Source: a virus. From it: 64,000 nt of DNA. Below the pieces are notes generated by a model. It did no database searches. It saw only the letters and a list, made by a program, of their open reading frames with translations, and had not been told where the DNA came from. A program made the translations under genes and the position numbers. Below, piece after piece: positions 16,015 through 24,639 of this stretch (positions are counted from its first letter, which is position 1; every line of letters begins with the position of its first letter). The stretch covers positions 1 to 64,000 of the IMG/VR virus record IMGVR_UViG_3300025771_000023; one strand, written 5' to 3'.

Positions 16015-17660
16015 TAATGATATTCCCACATGTAACTTTTATCCCCATATTCGTCAGTAAACCATCTATCTCCCTCACTATCAGTAAATCCTCCTGGATC
16101 ACTTAATCCATCGGAAACAAATCCAAATGGAGCCATATCTTGTTCTATCTGATTTTTTTGCTCCTCATAGATTCTTTTTCTGACATCATTATCAGTCATC
16201 TCCTTAAAATAGTCTTGTGCGACTAACCAAGAAAAAATAACTAAGCACATTGCAAGGTCATCATTACAACCTTCTTCCGCCTCAAACGAATTATGTTTTT
16301 GAGAGAAAGTTGTTAATTCGCTAATAATTTCATAATCAACAGTCAGCAACTTATCATCTTCTAAAAATGTTTTGAGATTAGAACATCCCAACTTTTTAAC
16401 TGCGGATGTCATACGAACACCAAGTTGAGATTTCTTACCGCTAAATCCTGTACCAACAATTTGACCAGCACGACCTCTCATTGATGCCATAAGAAGATTG
16501 TCATATTCCAAATCATAATGAAGAATATTTGCTACCTGATCACCAATATCATTTACTTCTATTAGTAACCAAGCGTCATTATACGCTTTTCCAACTTCTT
16601 GAATAATGTTGGGAAAGAGCATTGGTTTGATTTCATTATTCCGATATTTTGCGACGACTTTGTACGGGAATTGTGTGATATCAAACACGATAAAAGCAGA
16701 ATAGTCGTTCCCCAAACCCCGAGCAACATCAACAGTAATGAGATAGTTATTTTCTGGTTTTGCATTTTCATAAATGTCAAGTCCTGCATTTCTTTTTATA
16801 GGATTTTCATAAACAAGATTTTTGAGTTTAGTTGGATTAATAAGAGTATTGGTTGATCCTAAAAATTCGCATTCAAACTCAACTTTGAACTGTGCTTCTG
16901 AGGTATTGGCAATCGTTTGCTCTTTCCAAGCTTGATCTCTGCCAGGAACTTCTGACCAGTGAACATCCGTTGGTACATATTCATTCTTACCCCTTTCCGC
17001 ATCATGCCACATGCGGTAGAAGTGGTTCATACCGCGAGGAGTAGAAACGATAATTACCTTTGTGCTCTGTCCAGAAGAAATAGTAGGATAAACAGAGGCA
17101 AAGAAGTCATCAGCAATGTGATTCGGGATGAAAGCGAACTCGTCAAGAAAGATGACATTATAGGATCCGCCTCGGACAGCAGATGAAGAAGTAGAGTTAG
17201 ACGAAATTTTGGACCCATTTTCTAATTCCAGACTACCTTTGTTCCATGATATAATACCCTGCTGCATCCACTTCGGCAAGTTCTCATAAGCAAGTTGTAA
17301 TCTTCCAAGAAGATCACGGGCAGTTGATGCCTTGTTTGCTAGGATGGCGATGTTAACATTATCGTTAAAAACAGCATAGTGTAAAAGATATGATACACAA
17401 GTAGTAGACTTACCAGTCTGACGTGGCATCTTACAGATATTAAACCTATTATCATGGAAATTTTGAATTAGTTTTTCCTGAAATGGGTACATATCAAAAG
17501 GAACAAGTCCTTCATCAAGAGAAACAATTTTTATATACTTCCTTGCAAAATATACCGGGTCTTGTTTACATTTGAGGAACTCAATAACATTCTCTTCTGT
17601 AAATTCAATCGCAGTATTTGCTTTCTTAAGGTTTGGGTTACCTAAATAAACTTCACTCAT
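16014..17660 (-). CDS. gp17: Terminase large subunit gp17
   Basis: The DNA-packaging motor ATPase and headful nuclease. It has 548 residues (T4: 610). Walker A-type MPRQTGKST at 78-86, Walker B FLDEFAF at 171-177, coupling motif VSTPRG, and an RNase H-like nuclease domain beginning ITVDVARGLGNDYSAFIVFD with later acidic residues (LLIEVNDIGD; EGCNDDLAMCLVIF). The C-terminus is acidic (DGLSDPGGFTDSEGDRWFTDEYGD). It lies between the virion gene at 17676 and gp18. Confidence 0.98.
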   Translation of the reverse strand: MSEVYLGNPNLKKANTAIEFTEENVIEFLKCKQDPVYFARKYIKIVSLDEGLVPFDMYPFQEKLIQNFHDNRFNICKMPRQTGKSTTCVSYLLHYAVFNDNVNIAILANKASTARDLLGRLQLAYENLPKWMQQGIISWNKGSLELENGSKISSNSTSSSAVRGGSYNVIFLDEFAFIPNHIADDFFASVYPTISSGQSTKVIIVSTPRGMNHFYRMWHDAERGKNEYVPTDVHWSEVPGRDQAWKEQTIANTSEAQFKVEFECEFLGSTNTLINPTKLKNLVYENPIKRNAGLDIYENAKPENNYLITVDVARGLGNDYSAFIVFDITQFPYKVVAKYRNNEIKPMLFPNIIQEVGKAYNDAWLLIEVNDIGDQVANILHYDLEYDNLLMASMRGRAGQIVGTGFSGKKSQLGVRMTSAVKKLGCSNLKTFLEDDKLLTVDYEIISELTTFSQKHNSFEAEEGCNDDLAMCLVIFSWLVAQDYFKEMTDNDVRKRIYEEQKNQIEQDMAPFGFVSDGLSDPGGFTDSEGDRWFTDEYGDKSYMWEYH

Positions 17661-17675
17661 AACGAAACTCCTTTT

Positions 17676-19262
17676 TTAGTCTTCTACATAAATGAACGAC
17701 ACACTGGCATTGGTGATATTACTTGAAGATGCAATAACTGCTGATATACAGTCTCCTGGTGGAACATCAATACCAATAGCAGTTAAATCAACATTAATAG
17801 TGTCACCATTAGAAACATGAAATGCTGCAATTGCTGGTGTTGATTGTGGTGCTAATGAAAACTGCCCAGCACTATCTTGAGTAGCATACAAAGATGCATT
17901 GAAGTTTGTTTGTGTTGTAAGTCTCAAATAATTTGTAAATTTTGCATTAAAATACAAGTAAATGATTGCTGGATCCTGAGTTGTATTCACAGAAGCAGTC
18001 AATCTTTGTGGAATCAAATCTCTGGTATTAATTTTTCCTTGATAGATAATTTTATTTTTGAGAGTAAGTAAATGATATAAAGTTCCAGGTGTATTCATAC
18101 CACTGTTTCTGGTTGCAGTCACAGAATAAGGAAGTCTGGTATTTGTTACCAAACCTTCAATAGCACCAAGGAATGAAGATCCAGTGCAAGTTACAACACC
18201 ACTTGCAGGAGCTCCCAAGTTTGCTGCAACATATCCAATCTTCATAGATGGATTATCTAAATGAGGAGATTCATTTCTATTTGTGTAATGTTCATGGTGG
18301 AAGAACATCATATCCCCATTAGTGGGGTTCTCAATAGCATAACGGATCTCACCAGCACCCAACCAACGGAAGTTGATTTGATACACATTTAGTTTTGATG
18401 GATCAATAGTAACACCAGAGTATCCAGTTCCATCCAGTTTGTCTAAGTTAAAATCATCTTGGAATGTCCAGTTTTCTGTCTGTGTTACTCCAGTTTGTTT
18501 TTTTGTATTGGTAAATGTTATACCTGCAGTACTGGTTGCATTAAATGTACCAGATTGAGCACCAAGAGATGTTGCTAAGAATGAAATCTTTGCCTGATCA
18601 TATTCTAGGAGATATAAAGCATTAAAAAGTGCCTGATCTTGCAATCCTTCTGCAAGTAATGCAATGTTTGCGGCAATACTTCCACCACCTAAAGTTACCG
18701 CAGTAAAACTAGTGCCGTTGAGAGTAACTGTTACATCCCCATCTGCCAGTGTAGTGAAGGCAAACTCTTGTATATTTGCTTTACCTCCACTGGCACGAAG
18801 GACGCCAAACTGTCCATTGGTATGTGCATAACCGATTTGAAGGGCATTTTCTTGATTGAATAAACCTACTCTTTGAGTAAATCCTACTGGGTTAGAAGAA
18901 AATGCGGCAGTAAATCTTGCAACTGCACCCTGCCCAGGACGATATCTCAAAAAGTTTGTGGTTCTAATAACACCATAAGAATTAGCATCTGTTCCTGCAC
19001 TAACTTTAAATTTAAAATCTCCATTTGTTGCAATACCACTATTGCTAAATGTAAATGTCTCAAACTCTCTTGGATCTAATCCATAGACAGCATCACCCTG
19101 AATCTTTGGTGTGATGGGAACTGCAATATTCTCACCAAATGCAGATTCGCCACAAGCACTTGGAGTAATGATTTGACCATATTCGTCACACCGCATGTAA
19201 ACTTCATGTAGTGTTCTTTCTTGGTTTAGAAAGTCCTGTGTGTTCTTATTCCACTGAGCCAT
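17676..19262 (-). CDS. Cyanophage virion structural protein (beta-rich, unknown role)
   Basis: A 528-residue protein starting MAQWNKNTQDFLNQERTLHEVYM. It is rich in T, S, N, G and aromatic residues and reads as successive beta domains (KVSAGTDANSYGVIRTTNFLRYRPGQGAVARFTAAF; a QIGYAHTNGQFGVLRASGG stretch), typical of phage surface or head-fibre proteins. No enzyme motif is evident. Proteins of this kind upstream of gp17 recur in T4-like cyanophages and are called structural. Its stop overlaps the small gene before it, so the cluster is co-expressed. An accessory head or neck protein is the best guess. Confidence 0.8.
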   Translation of the reverse strand: MAQWNKNTQDFLNQERTLHEVYMRCDEYGQIITPSACGESAFGENIAVPITPKIQGDAVYGLDPREFETFTFSNSGIATNGDFKFKVSAGTDANSYGVIRTTNFLRYRPGQGAVARFTAAFSSNPVGFTQRVGLFNQENALQIGYAHTNGQFGVLRASGGKANIQEFAFTTLADGDVTVTLNGTSFTAVTLGGGSIAANIALLAEGLQDQALFNALYLLEYDQAKISFLATSLGAQSGTFNATSTAGITFTNTKKQTGVTQTENWTFQDDFNLDKLDGTGYSGVTIDPSKLNVYQINFRWLGAGEIRYAIENPTNGDMMFFHHEHYTNRNESPHLDNPSMKIGYVAANLGAPASGVVTCTGSSFLGAIEGLVTNTRLPYSVTATRNSGMNTPGTLYHLLTLKNKIIYQGKINTRDLIPQRLTASVNTTQDPAIIYLYFNAKFTNYLRLTTQTNFNASLYATQDSAGQFSLAPQSTPAIAAFHVSNGDTINVDLTAIGIDVPPGDCISAVIASSSNITNASVSFIYVED

Positions 19263-19567
19263 TAGTCACTCCAAGTTAATCTTTCTGGTTGATATCTTTG
19301 TGCGTTTTTAATTTTTGAAGGAGAATTTCCTGGATAAATTTGATGAACCATTGCTCCAGGATATTCTCCTTGAATCTGCTCTGCCAATTCATTCTTGGAA
19401 AGCATTTTACCTTCTACTTCAAGACGATATAACTTACCTTCCCAGACAACATCGGCAAAGAACGACTCTTGTGCCTGTTCTGGTTGAGAACCTCCTACAT
19501 TGAGAGTTCCATTGAAATCACCATTAATGGTGATGCTTTCTGAGAGAAATTGTTGAAAACTTTTCAT
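19262..19567 (-). CDS. Small protein with T4-type capsid-targeting N-terminus
   Basis: A 101-residue protein starting MKSFQQFLSE, which matches the capsid-targeting pattern of T4 internal proteins (MKTYQEFIAE), including L-x-E at residues 8-10 where gp21 would cut. A beta-like part (SITINGDFNGTLNVGG) and the segment SFFADVVWEGKLYRLEVEGKMLSKNELAEQIQGEYPGAMVHQIYP follow. Its stop overlaps the start of the next gene. I infer it may be packaged in the head and processed; no function beyond that is visible. Confidence 0.75.
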   Translation of the reverse strand: MKSFQQFLSESITINGDFNGTLNVGGSQPEQAQESFFADVVWEGKLYRLEVEGKMLSKNELAEQIQGEYPGAMVHQIYPGNSPSKIKNAQRYQPERLTWSD

Positions 19568-19570
19568 TGA

Positions 19571-21124
19571 TCAGCACTTCCAGCGACGACGGGCTTTACA
19601 AACAGGTTTATCGGGGGTTTTAGAGCAATCAATGTTATGCATGTCTTGCTGCCCCTTAGAGCGAGCACAGAAAGACTTTCTACGCTTCGCATCCTTACTA
19701 CCTGGCTTTGGATCACCAGTTACGGCAGTCTTGAGTTTAGAACCTGGATTCTCACGACGATATGCTTTGACTGCAGCAGGACTCATACCATCAGTTTTAT
19801 CAGACTTATTTACTTTCTGCCAATCTTCTTTGACTTGTTTATGGCAAGATTTACCACAGGTCATACAAGGATCTTTCCCACACTTGCAATTGCAATGAGA
19901 CTCTGCAATTTGAGATCTCCAATCAGAAAACTGCTCTTTCTTGACCTTTACTTTTTTAGAGTCTCCAGTCCTAAACTTTCCATATGGAGTTGGAAGTTGT
20001 TCACCATATTCTCCCGTCTTCTTCTCAACTTTATCCTGCGCATCTACATCGCCATCGACATCATAATCAATTCTTTTAACTGCTTTTTTGACAAGTTTTT
20101 TTATATCTCCTGAAGGTATCTCAATTTCTGATGAATTTTCAAAAACACTTGTGATTTTTGGATCTTTGTTAGAAACCCATTCACCTTGAGCATTTTTCCA
20201 ACGCATTTCTCCACGTCTTAATCTTGGTTTTTTTTGAGTTTCTTCTCTTCTTCTTTTGTTTCTTGTTATTGCTTCACTATCTCTAACTCCACTGACAGTG
20301 CGACCTTCACCAATTTCTTCTGGTTTGATAAGATCAATGAACTCATATTCAGTTGCCTTAAAATCATCTCTCCAATTAGAAAATTCCACTGATTCTGTCT
20401 TATTTCCCCAGTTAGCAGCACCAACTTTACGGCACTTAACCAGAGCACCTGAGGCATACGCACTTGGCCAGACAGAATAACGAGACTTGACCTTGTTATA
20501 GCAGGCATCTTTCTTGCCGCTACCTTTACCTGGTTTATCTTTTACTTCTTGGATGTTCATTTCTTCAGTTTTTACGTTAGTTGGTTTGGCAGCACCAGAT
20601 TTTTCTGGTTGATTTGGATCTTGACGATTTTTTCTTCTTCTTGCAGATTCCTCTTCTTCGGCACTCAAATTTGCTGCCATTTTAGAACTTCCACACTTTG
20701 GCGTTGAAGTTTGACCTGGTTGACGAGCACAAGGTTTACCTGCCCATTTGCCACCAAGTTGAACCCATCCTTTTTTGCCATCTGAAGACTTGGATTTACC
20801 AAACCAATCGTGAAGACCTTGATCTCCGGATTTTGTTTCTTCATTAGTCACATAATCTGCTGCAGTATCAATATAATCTGCTGCTTTGGTAATTTTGGAT
20901 TGAACCCATGCTTGCAAATCCCCCTCACCTTTCTTTCCCATCTTCTTTTGAAGACGCTTTACGGCATTGGTCACGGTCTTTAATTCTGACCGTGCCATGG
21001 AGTATTCGTGATCTTTCTTTTCTTCACTCATTTTCTTTTTGCGACCCTGGCAGTGAGCACGTTGACTGAAACCTTTTGGGTTGTTGCAATCAATTGATTT
21101 TTTATATTTTTCTGACCAACCCAT
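19571..21124 (-). CDS. Multi-module basic, Cys-containing protein (polyvalent-type)
   Basis: A 517-residue, Lys/Arg/Ser-rich protein built from separated short modules: 1-31 (GWSEKYKKSIDCNNPKGFSQ), ~100-175 (DWFGKSKSSDGKKGWVQLGG then GKPCARQPGQTSTPKC, like the DUF5872-type module), ~205-250 (KKDACYNKVKSRYSVWPSAY then GALVKCRKVGA), a Cys cluster (CNCKCGKDPCMTCGKSC) and a C-terminal module (RRKSFCARSKGQQDMHNIDC). Such beads recur in T4-like cyanophage and large-virus proteins of unknown role. The conserved Cys and basic residues suggest metal or nucleic-acid binding, and its place among virion genes suggests it is packaged. No membrane segment. Confidence 0.78.
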   Translation of the reverse strand: MGWSEKYKKSIDCNNPKGFSQRAHCQGRKKKMSEEKKDHEYSMARSELKTVTNAVKRLQKKMGKKGEGDLQAWVQSKITKAADYIDTAADYVTNEETKSGDQGLHDWFGKSKSSDGKKGWVQLGGKWAGKPCARQPGQTSTPKCGSSKMAANLSAEEEESARRRKNRQDPNQPEKSGAAKPTNVKTEEMNIQEVKDKPGKGSGKKDACYNKVKSRYSVWPSAYASGALVKCRKVGAANWGNKTESVEFSNWRDDFKATEYEFIDLIKPEEIGEGRTVSGVRDSEAITRNKRRREETQKKPRLRRGEMRWKNAQGEWVSNKDPKITSVFENSSEIEIPSGDIKKLVKKAVKRIDYDVDGDVDAQDKVEKKTGEYGEQLPTPYGKFRTGDSKKVKVKKEQFSDWRSQIAESHCNCKCGKDPCMTCGKSCHKQVKEDWQKVNKSDKTDGMSPAAVKAYRRENPGSKLKTAVTGDPKPGSKDAKRRKSFCARSKGQQDMHNIDCSKTPDKPVCKARRRWKC

Positions 21125-21132
21125 TAGAAAAA

Positions 21133-21549
21133 TTACTCTTTATTATTTAGGAATCCCTGCTTAAGCATTTTTTGAAGTTCAGAAGTTGATCCAACAAACA
21201 CTGCATTATTAGTTACATTATTGGTAGTCTTGACAGTATCCTCTTCAACATCTTTAAGTTTCTTTTGAAGATCTATGAGTTTATCAGTAGTATCAGCAAC
21301 ACTCTTAATTAACTGTCCAGCAACCTCATATGCCCTTGGGCTTGCTCCTTCCCCTGCGAGTTCCATAATGCCATTAATTGCCTCTTGACCCTTCTCTATG
21401 AGCGAATAGAGGTTGGCTCTAGTGTATTCATAATCTTTTTGCACATCATTACTATTAGTCTTAGCAATCTCTATTTCTTTCGCGGTAGTTTCTATAATAC
21501 TACTTTGAGTATTCAATGCCTTATCAAGACCATCATAACTGCTATTCAT
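21133..21549 (-). CDS. gp16: Terminase small subunit gp16
   Basis: Gp16 recognises phage DNA and regulates the gp17 motor. The 138-residue protein is almost wholly helical and coiled-coil-like (SSIIETTAKEIEIAKTNSNDVQKDYEYTRANLYSLIEKGQEAINGIMELA) with a family-like segment SPRAYEVAGQLIKSVADTTDKLIDLQKKLKDVE. T4 gp16 is 164 residues and also oligomerises through coiled coils. It lies between gp15 and the basic modular protein, near gp17. Confidence 0.88.
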   Translation of the reverse strand: MNSSYDGLDKALNTQSSIIETTAKEIEIAKTNSNDVQKDYEYTRANLYSLIEKGQEAINGIMELAGEGASPRAYEVAGQLIKSVADTTDKLIDLQKKLKDVEEDTVKTTNNVTNNAVFVGSTSELQKMLKQGFLNNKE

Positions 21550-21560
21550 ATATCAGAACC

Positions 21561-22358
21561 TCATATATCTTTTTGTTGAGTTGGACTATATTCCTTAGAA
21601 TCAAACAACATCTCTATTGTTTCACTAAATCCAAAATCATCTGCTGGTTCCGCATCAATTGGATCAGGAACGGCAGTATATCTCATCTCTCTTTTTGCCG
21701 TATTTGTATCCGTTCCAGTATAATAATCAACCTGAACCTTACGAATGAGACCATCCGTACTCTCTGCAATTGGTCCAAATAGATATGTTTTCGCAGTAAA
21801 GTTTAAGGTGTAAATAAGTGCTCTTCTTGTAGAAAAATTTCCTTCATAATTATCTTGGAATGATATATTATCAAGTATTATCGGAATATCTTTTTTCTCT
21901 CCTATAGAACTAACTAAATCAACCGTTAAATTAAATGATGGTTGAAAAAACGGAAGTATCTGCTCAACTATTTGTAGAGCATCATCATTCAATTTTGTAA
22001 AAATACTCAATTCGAATCCAATATTATATGGTACTGGCATGTAAACTTTTTTCAAGTTACTTCCATCAGAAGCTTTAAATGTTTGAGTTACACTCGACTT
22101 TCTTGTAGGGTCATATTGAATAGATGTCATTTCAAATGACATTCTAGGAAGAGTAGTAGCAATTGATTTTGTTAATTGTGCCTGCTCTTCTATTTTGGCA
22201 AGGAACTTCTGCATTGGACCATAAGACAAAGCAACTTTTGTTTCATCAAGAGTTGATCCATCTTTTTTCTCATGACGAATGTAAATGTTATTAAAAAGAG
22301 TACCAAATCCAACTATGGTCTTTCTAATAATTTCGTGATAAAAATAAGTCCCTAACAT
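21561..22358 (-). CDS. gp15: Proximal tail sheath stabilisation protein gp15
   Basis: Gp15 caps the tail and joins it to the neck. The 265-residue length fits (T4: 272). Typical features: LGTYFYHEIIRKTIVGFGTLFNNIYIRH near the start, VPYNIGFELSIFTKLNDDALQIVEQILPFFQPSFNLTV, and ALIYTLNFTAKTYLFGP. The ATG overlaps the last base of gp14. Gene order gp13, gp14, gp15, gp16 in the transcription direction follows T4. Confidence 0.93.
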   Translation of the reverse strand: MLGTYFYHEIIRKTIVGFGTLFNNIYIRHEKKDGSTLDETKVALSYGPMQKFLAKIEEQAQLTKSIATTLPRMSFEMTSIQYDPTRKSSVTQTFKASDGSNLKKVYMPVPYNIGFELSIFTKLNDDALQIVEQILPFFQPSFNLTVDLVSSIGEKKDIPIILDNISFQDNYEGNFSTRRALIYTLNFTAKTYLFGPIAESTDGLIRKVQVDYYTGTDTNTAKREMRYTAVPDPIDAEPADDFGFSETIEMLFDSKEYSPTQQKDI

Positions 22359-23791
22359 TAATAATCTCCGAATGGATTAGATTCTGTAAAATCTAAAATA
22401 GAATCCGCTTCATCTTCTATTTCTTTATTTGCATCATATGGATCATCATAACTGTCTGTTGAATAAGACTCGACGATATATCTTGCAGAAGAAATTGAAC
22501 CTGCAACAACCTCTCCAGCAGAAAACTTACCACTATTTATTGCAACTCGTAAATTGGTAATGGCAACTTCTCCAGGTAAAACTGGAACTGTTGTTCTATA
22601 ATCTCTAACTCTAGCTGTTGTACCAGAAGTTTCTCCAGTTACTACTTCATTATAGATAAATGTACCAATTCCTGTTGTAGATAATCCTGCAACCGTGACT
22701 GTTGGATTTTCAGTATAACCAATACCAGGATTTGTAATGACTATTTGAGAAATGGAACCAGAAGAAATTATGGATTCTGCGGTAGCAGTTGCCGTAATTC
22801 CAGATCCTGTTGGCTCGGAAATTATTATGTTTGGTTTTGTATAATATCCATCTCCAGCATTTGTAATATTGAAAGAAACAACGCCTTTTCTTATTGGTTC
22901 AACCGAACAAGTTGCAGCTGCACCAGTTCCACCTCCCCCTGTTATGGTTATTGTTGGCGGTTCTACATAACCAGATCCAGCATGAGTTAATAAAATTCTA
23001 TCTATAGATTTGAGACCGGCAACTGAAGTAACAGTAGCAACTGCCGTAGCTCTAGTTCCTGAAGGAGGAGGTGATAATGTAACAGTCGGTGCCGAGGTAT
23101 ATCCATAACCATCATTATTTAAGAATATTTCCCTAATATAACCACTTCCAATACCAGCAGTTGCAGTTGCATTTGTTCCTCCATTTACTAAGACCAAAGT
23201 CGTAATATAACCTTCATCCTCCACAGTGTTGTCAATTTCATCTATTGCAGTATCGATAAGTTCATTTTCATATTCATATAATTCACAATTTAATTCATAG
23301 ACATAATTCTTACCAAGTTGATAAAATGGTTTTTCCGATTCTACTCTTTTAATTTCAAATAATCTTTCACCTAATGGAAAATATATTAAATCTCCTTCTT
23401 TTGGTCTTGTAATCAAGTCAGCAAAATCAAATCCAGTAATTCTACCTTCACGGACTCCGGAAGATATACCTTCTAAGAAAGGTGCAATAAATTCTTCATA
23501 ACGTTCTCTTGAGATTGTAATACTAATCTCATTTTTTAGAGATAATCCAAATTTAGTCATTATATCACTTCCTGGAGCATATCCTTCATAATTGTTCAGA
23601 TATGCTTCTATCAAAAAAGTATCATCAAATTTTGATGATTGTATTTCTCTGATAATATTGTCAGTTGTAAATATTTTTCTTGGCAAATAGTATACTTCTA
23701 TGCCATACATTCTTAATTGTTCATTTATAAGATCTTGTATAAGGTATTGCTCACTTTGAGAACCTTGTAAGAAAAATGGATTTAGTGCCAT
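22358..23791 (-). CDS. gp14: Neck protein gp14, enlarged by a GxGY-repeat insert
   Basis: A head-completion/neck protein to which tails attach. The N-terminal ~195 residues match gp14 (FLQGSQSEQYLIQDLINEQLRMYGIEVYYLPRKIF; LIYFPLGERLFEIKRVESEKPFYQLGKNYVYELNCELYEYENE). The whole is 477 residues against 256 in T4. Residues ~200-380 form an insert of repeated units of the type GYGYTSAPTVTLSPPPSGTRA, GSGYVEPPTITITGGGGTGA and GIGYTENPTVTVAG. The acidic C-terminus returns to a gp14-like tail. Similar units occur in other virion proteins of this phage. Confidence 0.92.
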   Translation of the reverse strand: MALNPFFLQGSQSEQYLIQDLINEQLRMYGIEVYYLPRKIFTTDNIIREIQSSKFDDTFLIEAYLNNYEGYAPGSDIMTKFGLSLKNEISITISRERYEEFIAPFLEGISSGVREGRITGFDFADLITRPKEGDLIYFPLGERLFEIKRVESEKPFYQLGKNYVYELNCELYEYENELIDTAIDEIDNTVEDEGYITTLVLVNGGTNATATAGIGSGYIREIFLNNDGYGYTSAPTVTLSPPPSGTRATAVATVTSVAGLKSIDRILLTHAGSGYVEPPTITITGGGGTGAAATCSVEPIRKGVVSFNITNAGDGYYTKPNIIISEPTGSGITATATAESIISSGSISQIVITNPGIGYTENPTVTVAGLSTTGIGTFIYNEVVTGETSGTTARVRDYRTTVPVLPGEVAITNLRVAINSGKFSAGEVVAGSISSARYIVESYSTDSYDDPYDANKEIEDEADSILDFTESNPFGDY

Positions 23792-23793
23792 GA

Positions 23794-24639
23794 TTATCCG
23801 ATAAAGTCATAAGGTGGAAGTTCATAATCCATCGACATTCTCTGTAAAATGGAGGCGATTTCTTTTTCTGCATCATCATATAATTCTCTTCCATTAAGTT
23901 CGATTCCTCCAGGAAGTTTTACACCACGGAATTTAATTAAATTTTGTCCCCACTGGCGCTTTATCAATGCAGTAAGATATCTTTTAACAAAACTATCATT
24001 ATAAACTCTTGTGAAATCATTGGGATTTAAAATTCTATAGCAATCAATAACTAAAAAATTGTCTAAAGATTGAGATCCCCAATCAATGTCCAAATACAAT
24101 CTATTCTGTCTTTTGTTAAATCTTAATTGCTTATCTGTTGTCAGTAAATAATCTATGTCTTCCAAATACGATTTAGTCATTGCATACTGCAAAAGTTCAA
24201 CTGAATTAAAATAATATAAATCATTTAAAAATAATTGATATTTGATGCTAAACATTCCTCCAGAAATGCTGCTAGTATCAAATTTAAATACTTTTTCTAT
24301 ACCAATTACAGAATCTGGTATTTGAATAAAATTAGAAGTTTCATAAAAATTGAATGATGTGGATCCATAACCCGGAATACTTGTTGATGTTCCTATGGTT
24401 GTTGCTATTCCAACTCCAGTTGTCCCTGATGCTTTTCCCCTATCTAGGTCATCTTGAGATATTTTGTATTTCAAATACATTCTTTCTACACCATCAAAAT
24501 GCCTCTCATGAAAAAGTTGAAGGGCGTCATCTACTAAATCATCAATTTGATCATCATCAACATTTATTTCTAACACAGGAGCTCCTAATCTCCTTAAACA
24601 ATAATCGATTAATCCTTGTCTAGTGCTTGGTTGAGCCAT
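23794..24639 (-). CDS. gp13: Neck protein gp13
   Basis: A head-completion protein that joins the portal to gp14/gp15. I start at the ATG at 24639 (MAQPSTRQGLIDYCLRRLGAPVLEINVDDDQIDDLVDDALQLFHERHFDG), the characteristic gp13 beginning; an upstream ATG at 24648 adds three residues. This gives 281 residues (T4: 309). The C-terminal SFVKRYLTALIKRQWGQNLIKF and GVKLPGGIELNGRELYDDAEKEIASI are also typical. Its start overlaps the stop of the fibre-like gene (TGATG). Confidence 0.94.
   Translation of the reverse strand: MAQPSTRQGLIDYCLRRLGAPVLEINVDDDQIDDLVDDALQLFHERHFDGVERMYLKYKISQDDLDRGKASGTTGVGIATTIGTSTSIPGYGSTSFNFYETSNFIQIPDSVIGIEKVFKFDTSSISGGMFSIKYQLFLNDLYYFNSVELLQYAMTKSYLEDIDYLLTTDKQLRFNKRQNRLYLDIDWGSQSLDNFLVIDCYRILNPNDFTRVYNDSFVKRYLTALIKRQWGQNLIKFRGVKLPGGIELNGRELYDDAEKEIASILQRMSMDYELPPYDFIG

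Noticed and set aside
19637-20113. Plus-strand 158-codon frame opposite the modular Cys protein
   Set aside because: Antisense shadow of a lysine-rich gene; there is no start context and the composition mirrors reversed Lys codons.
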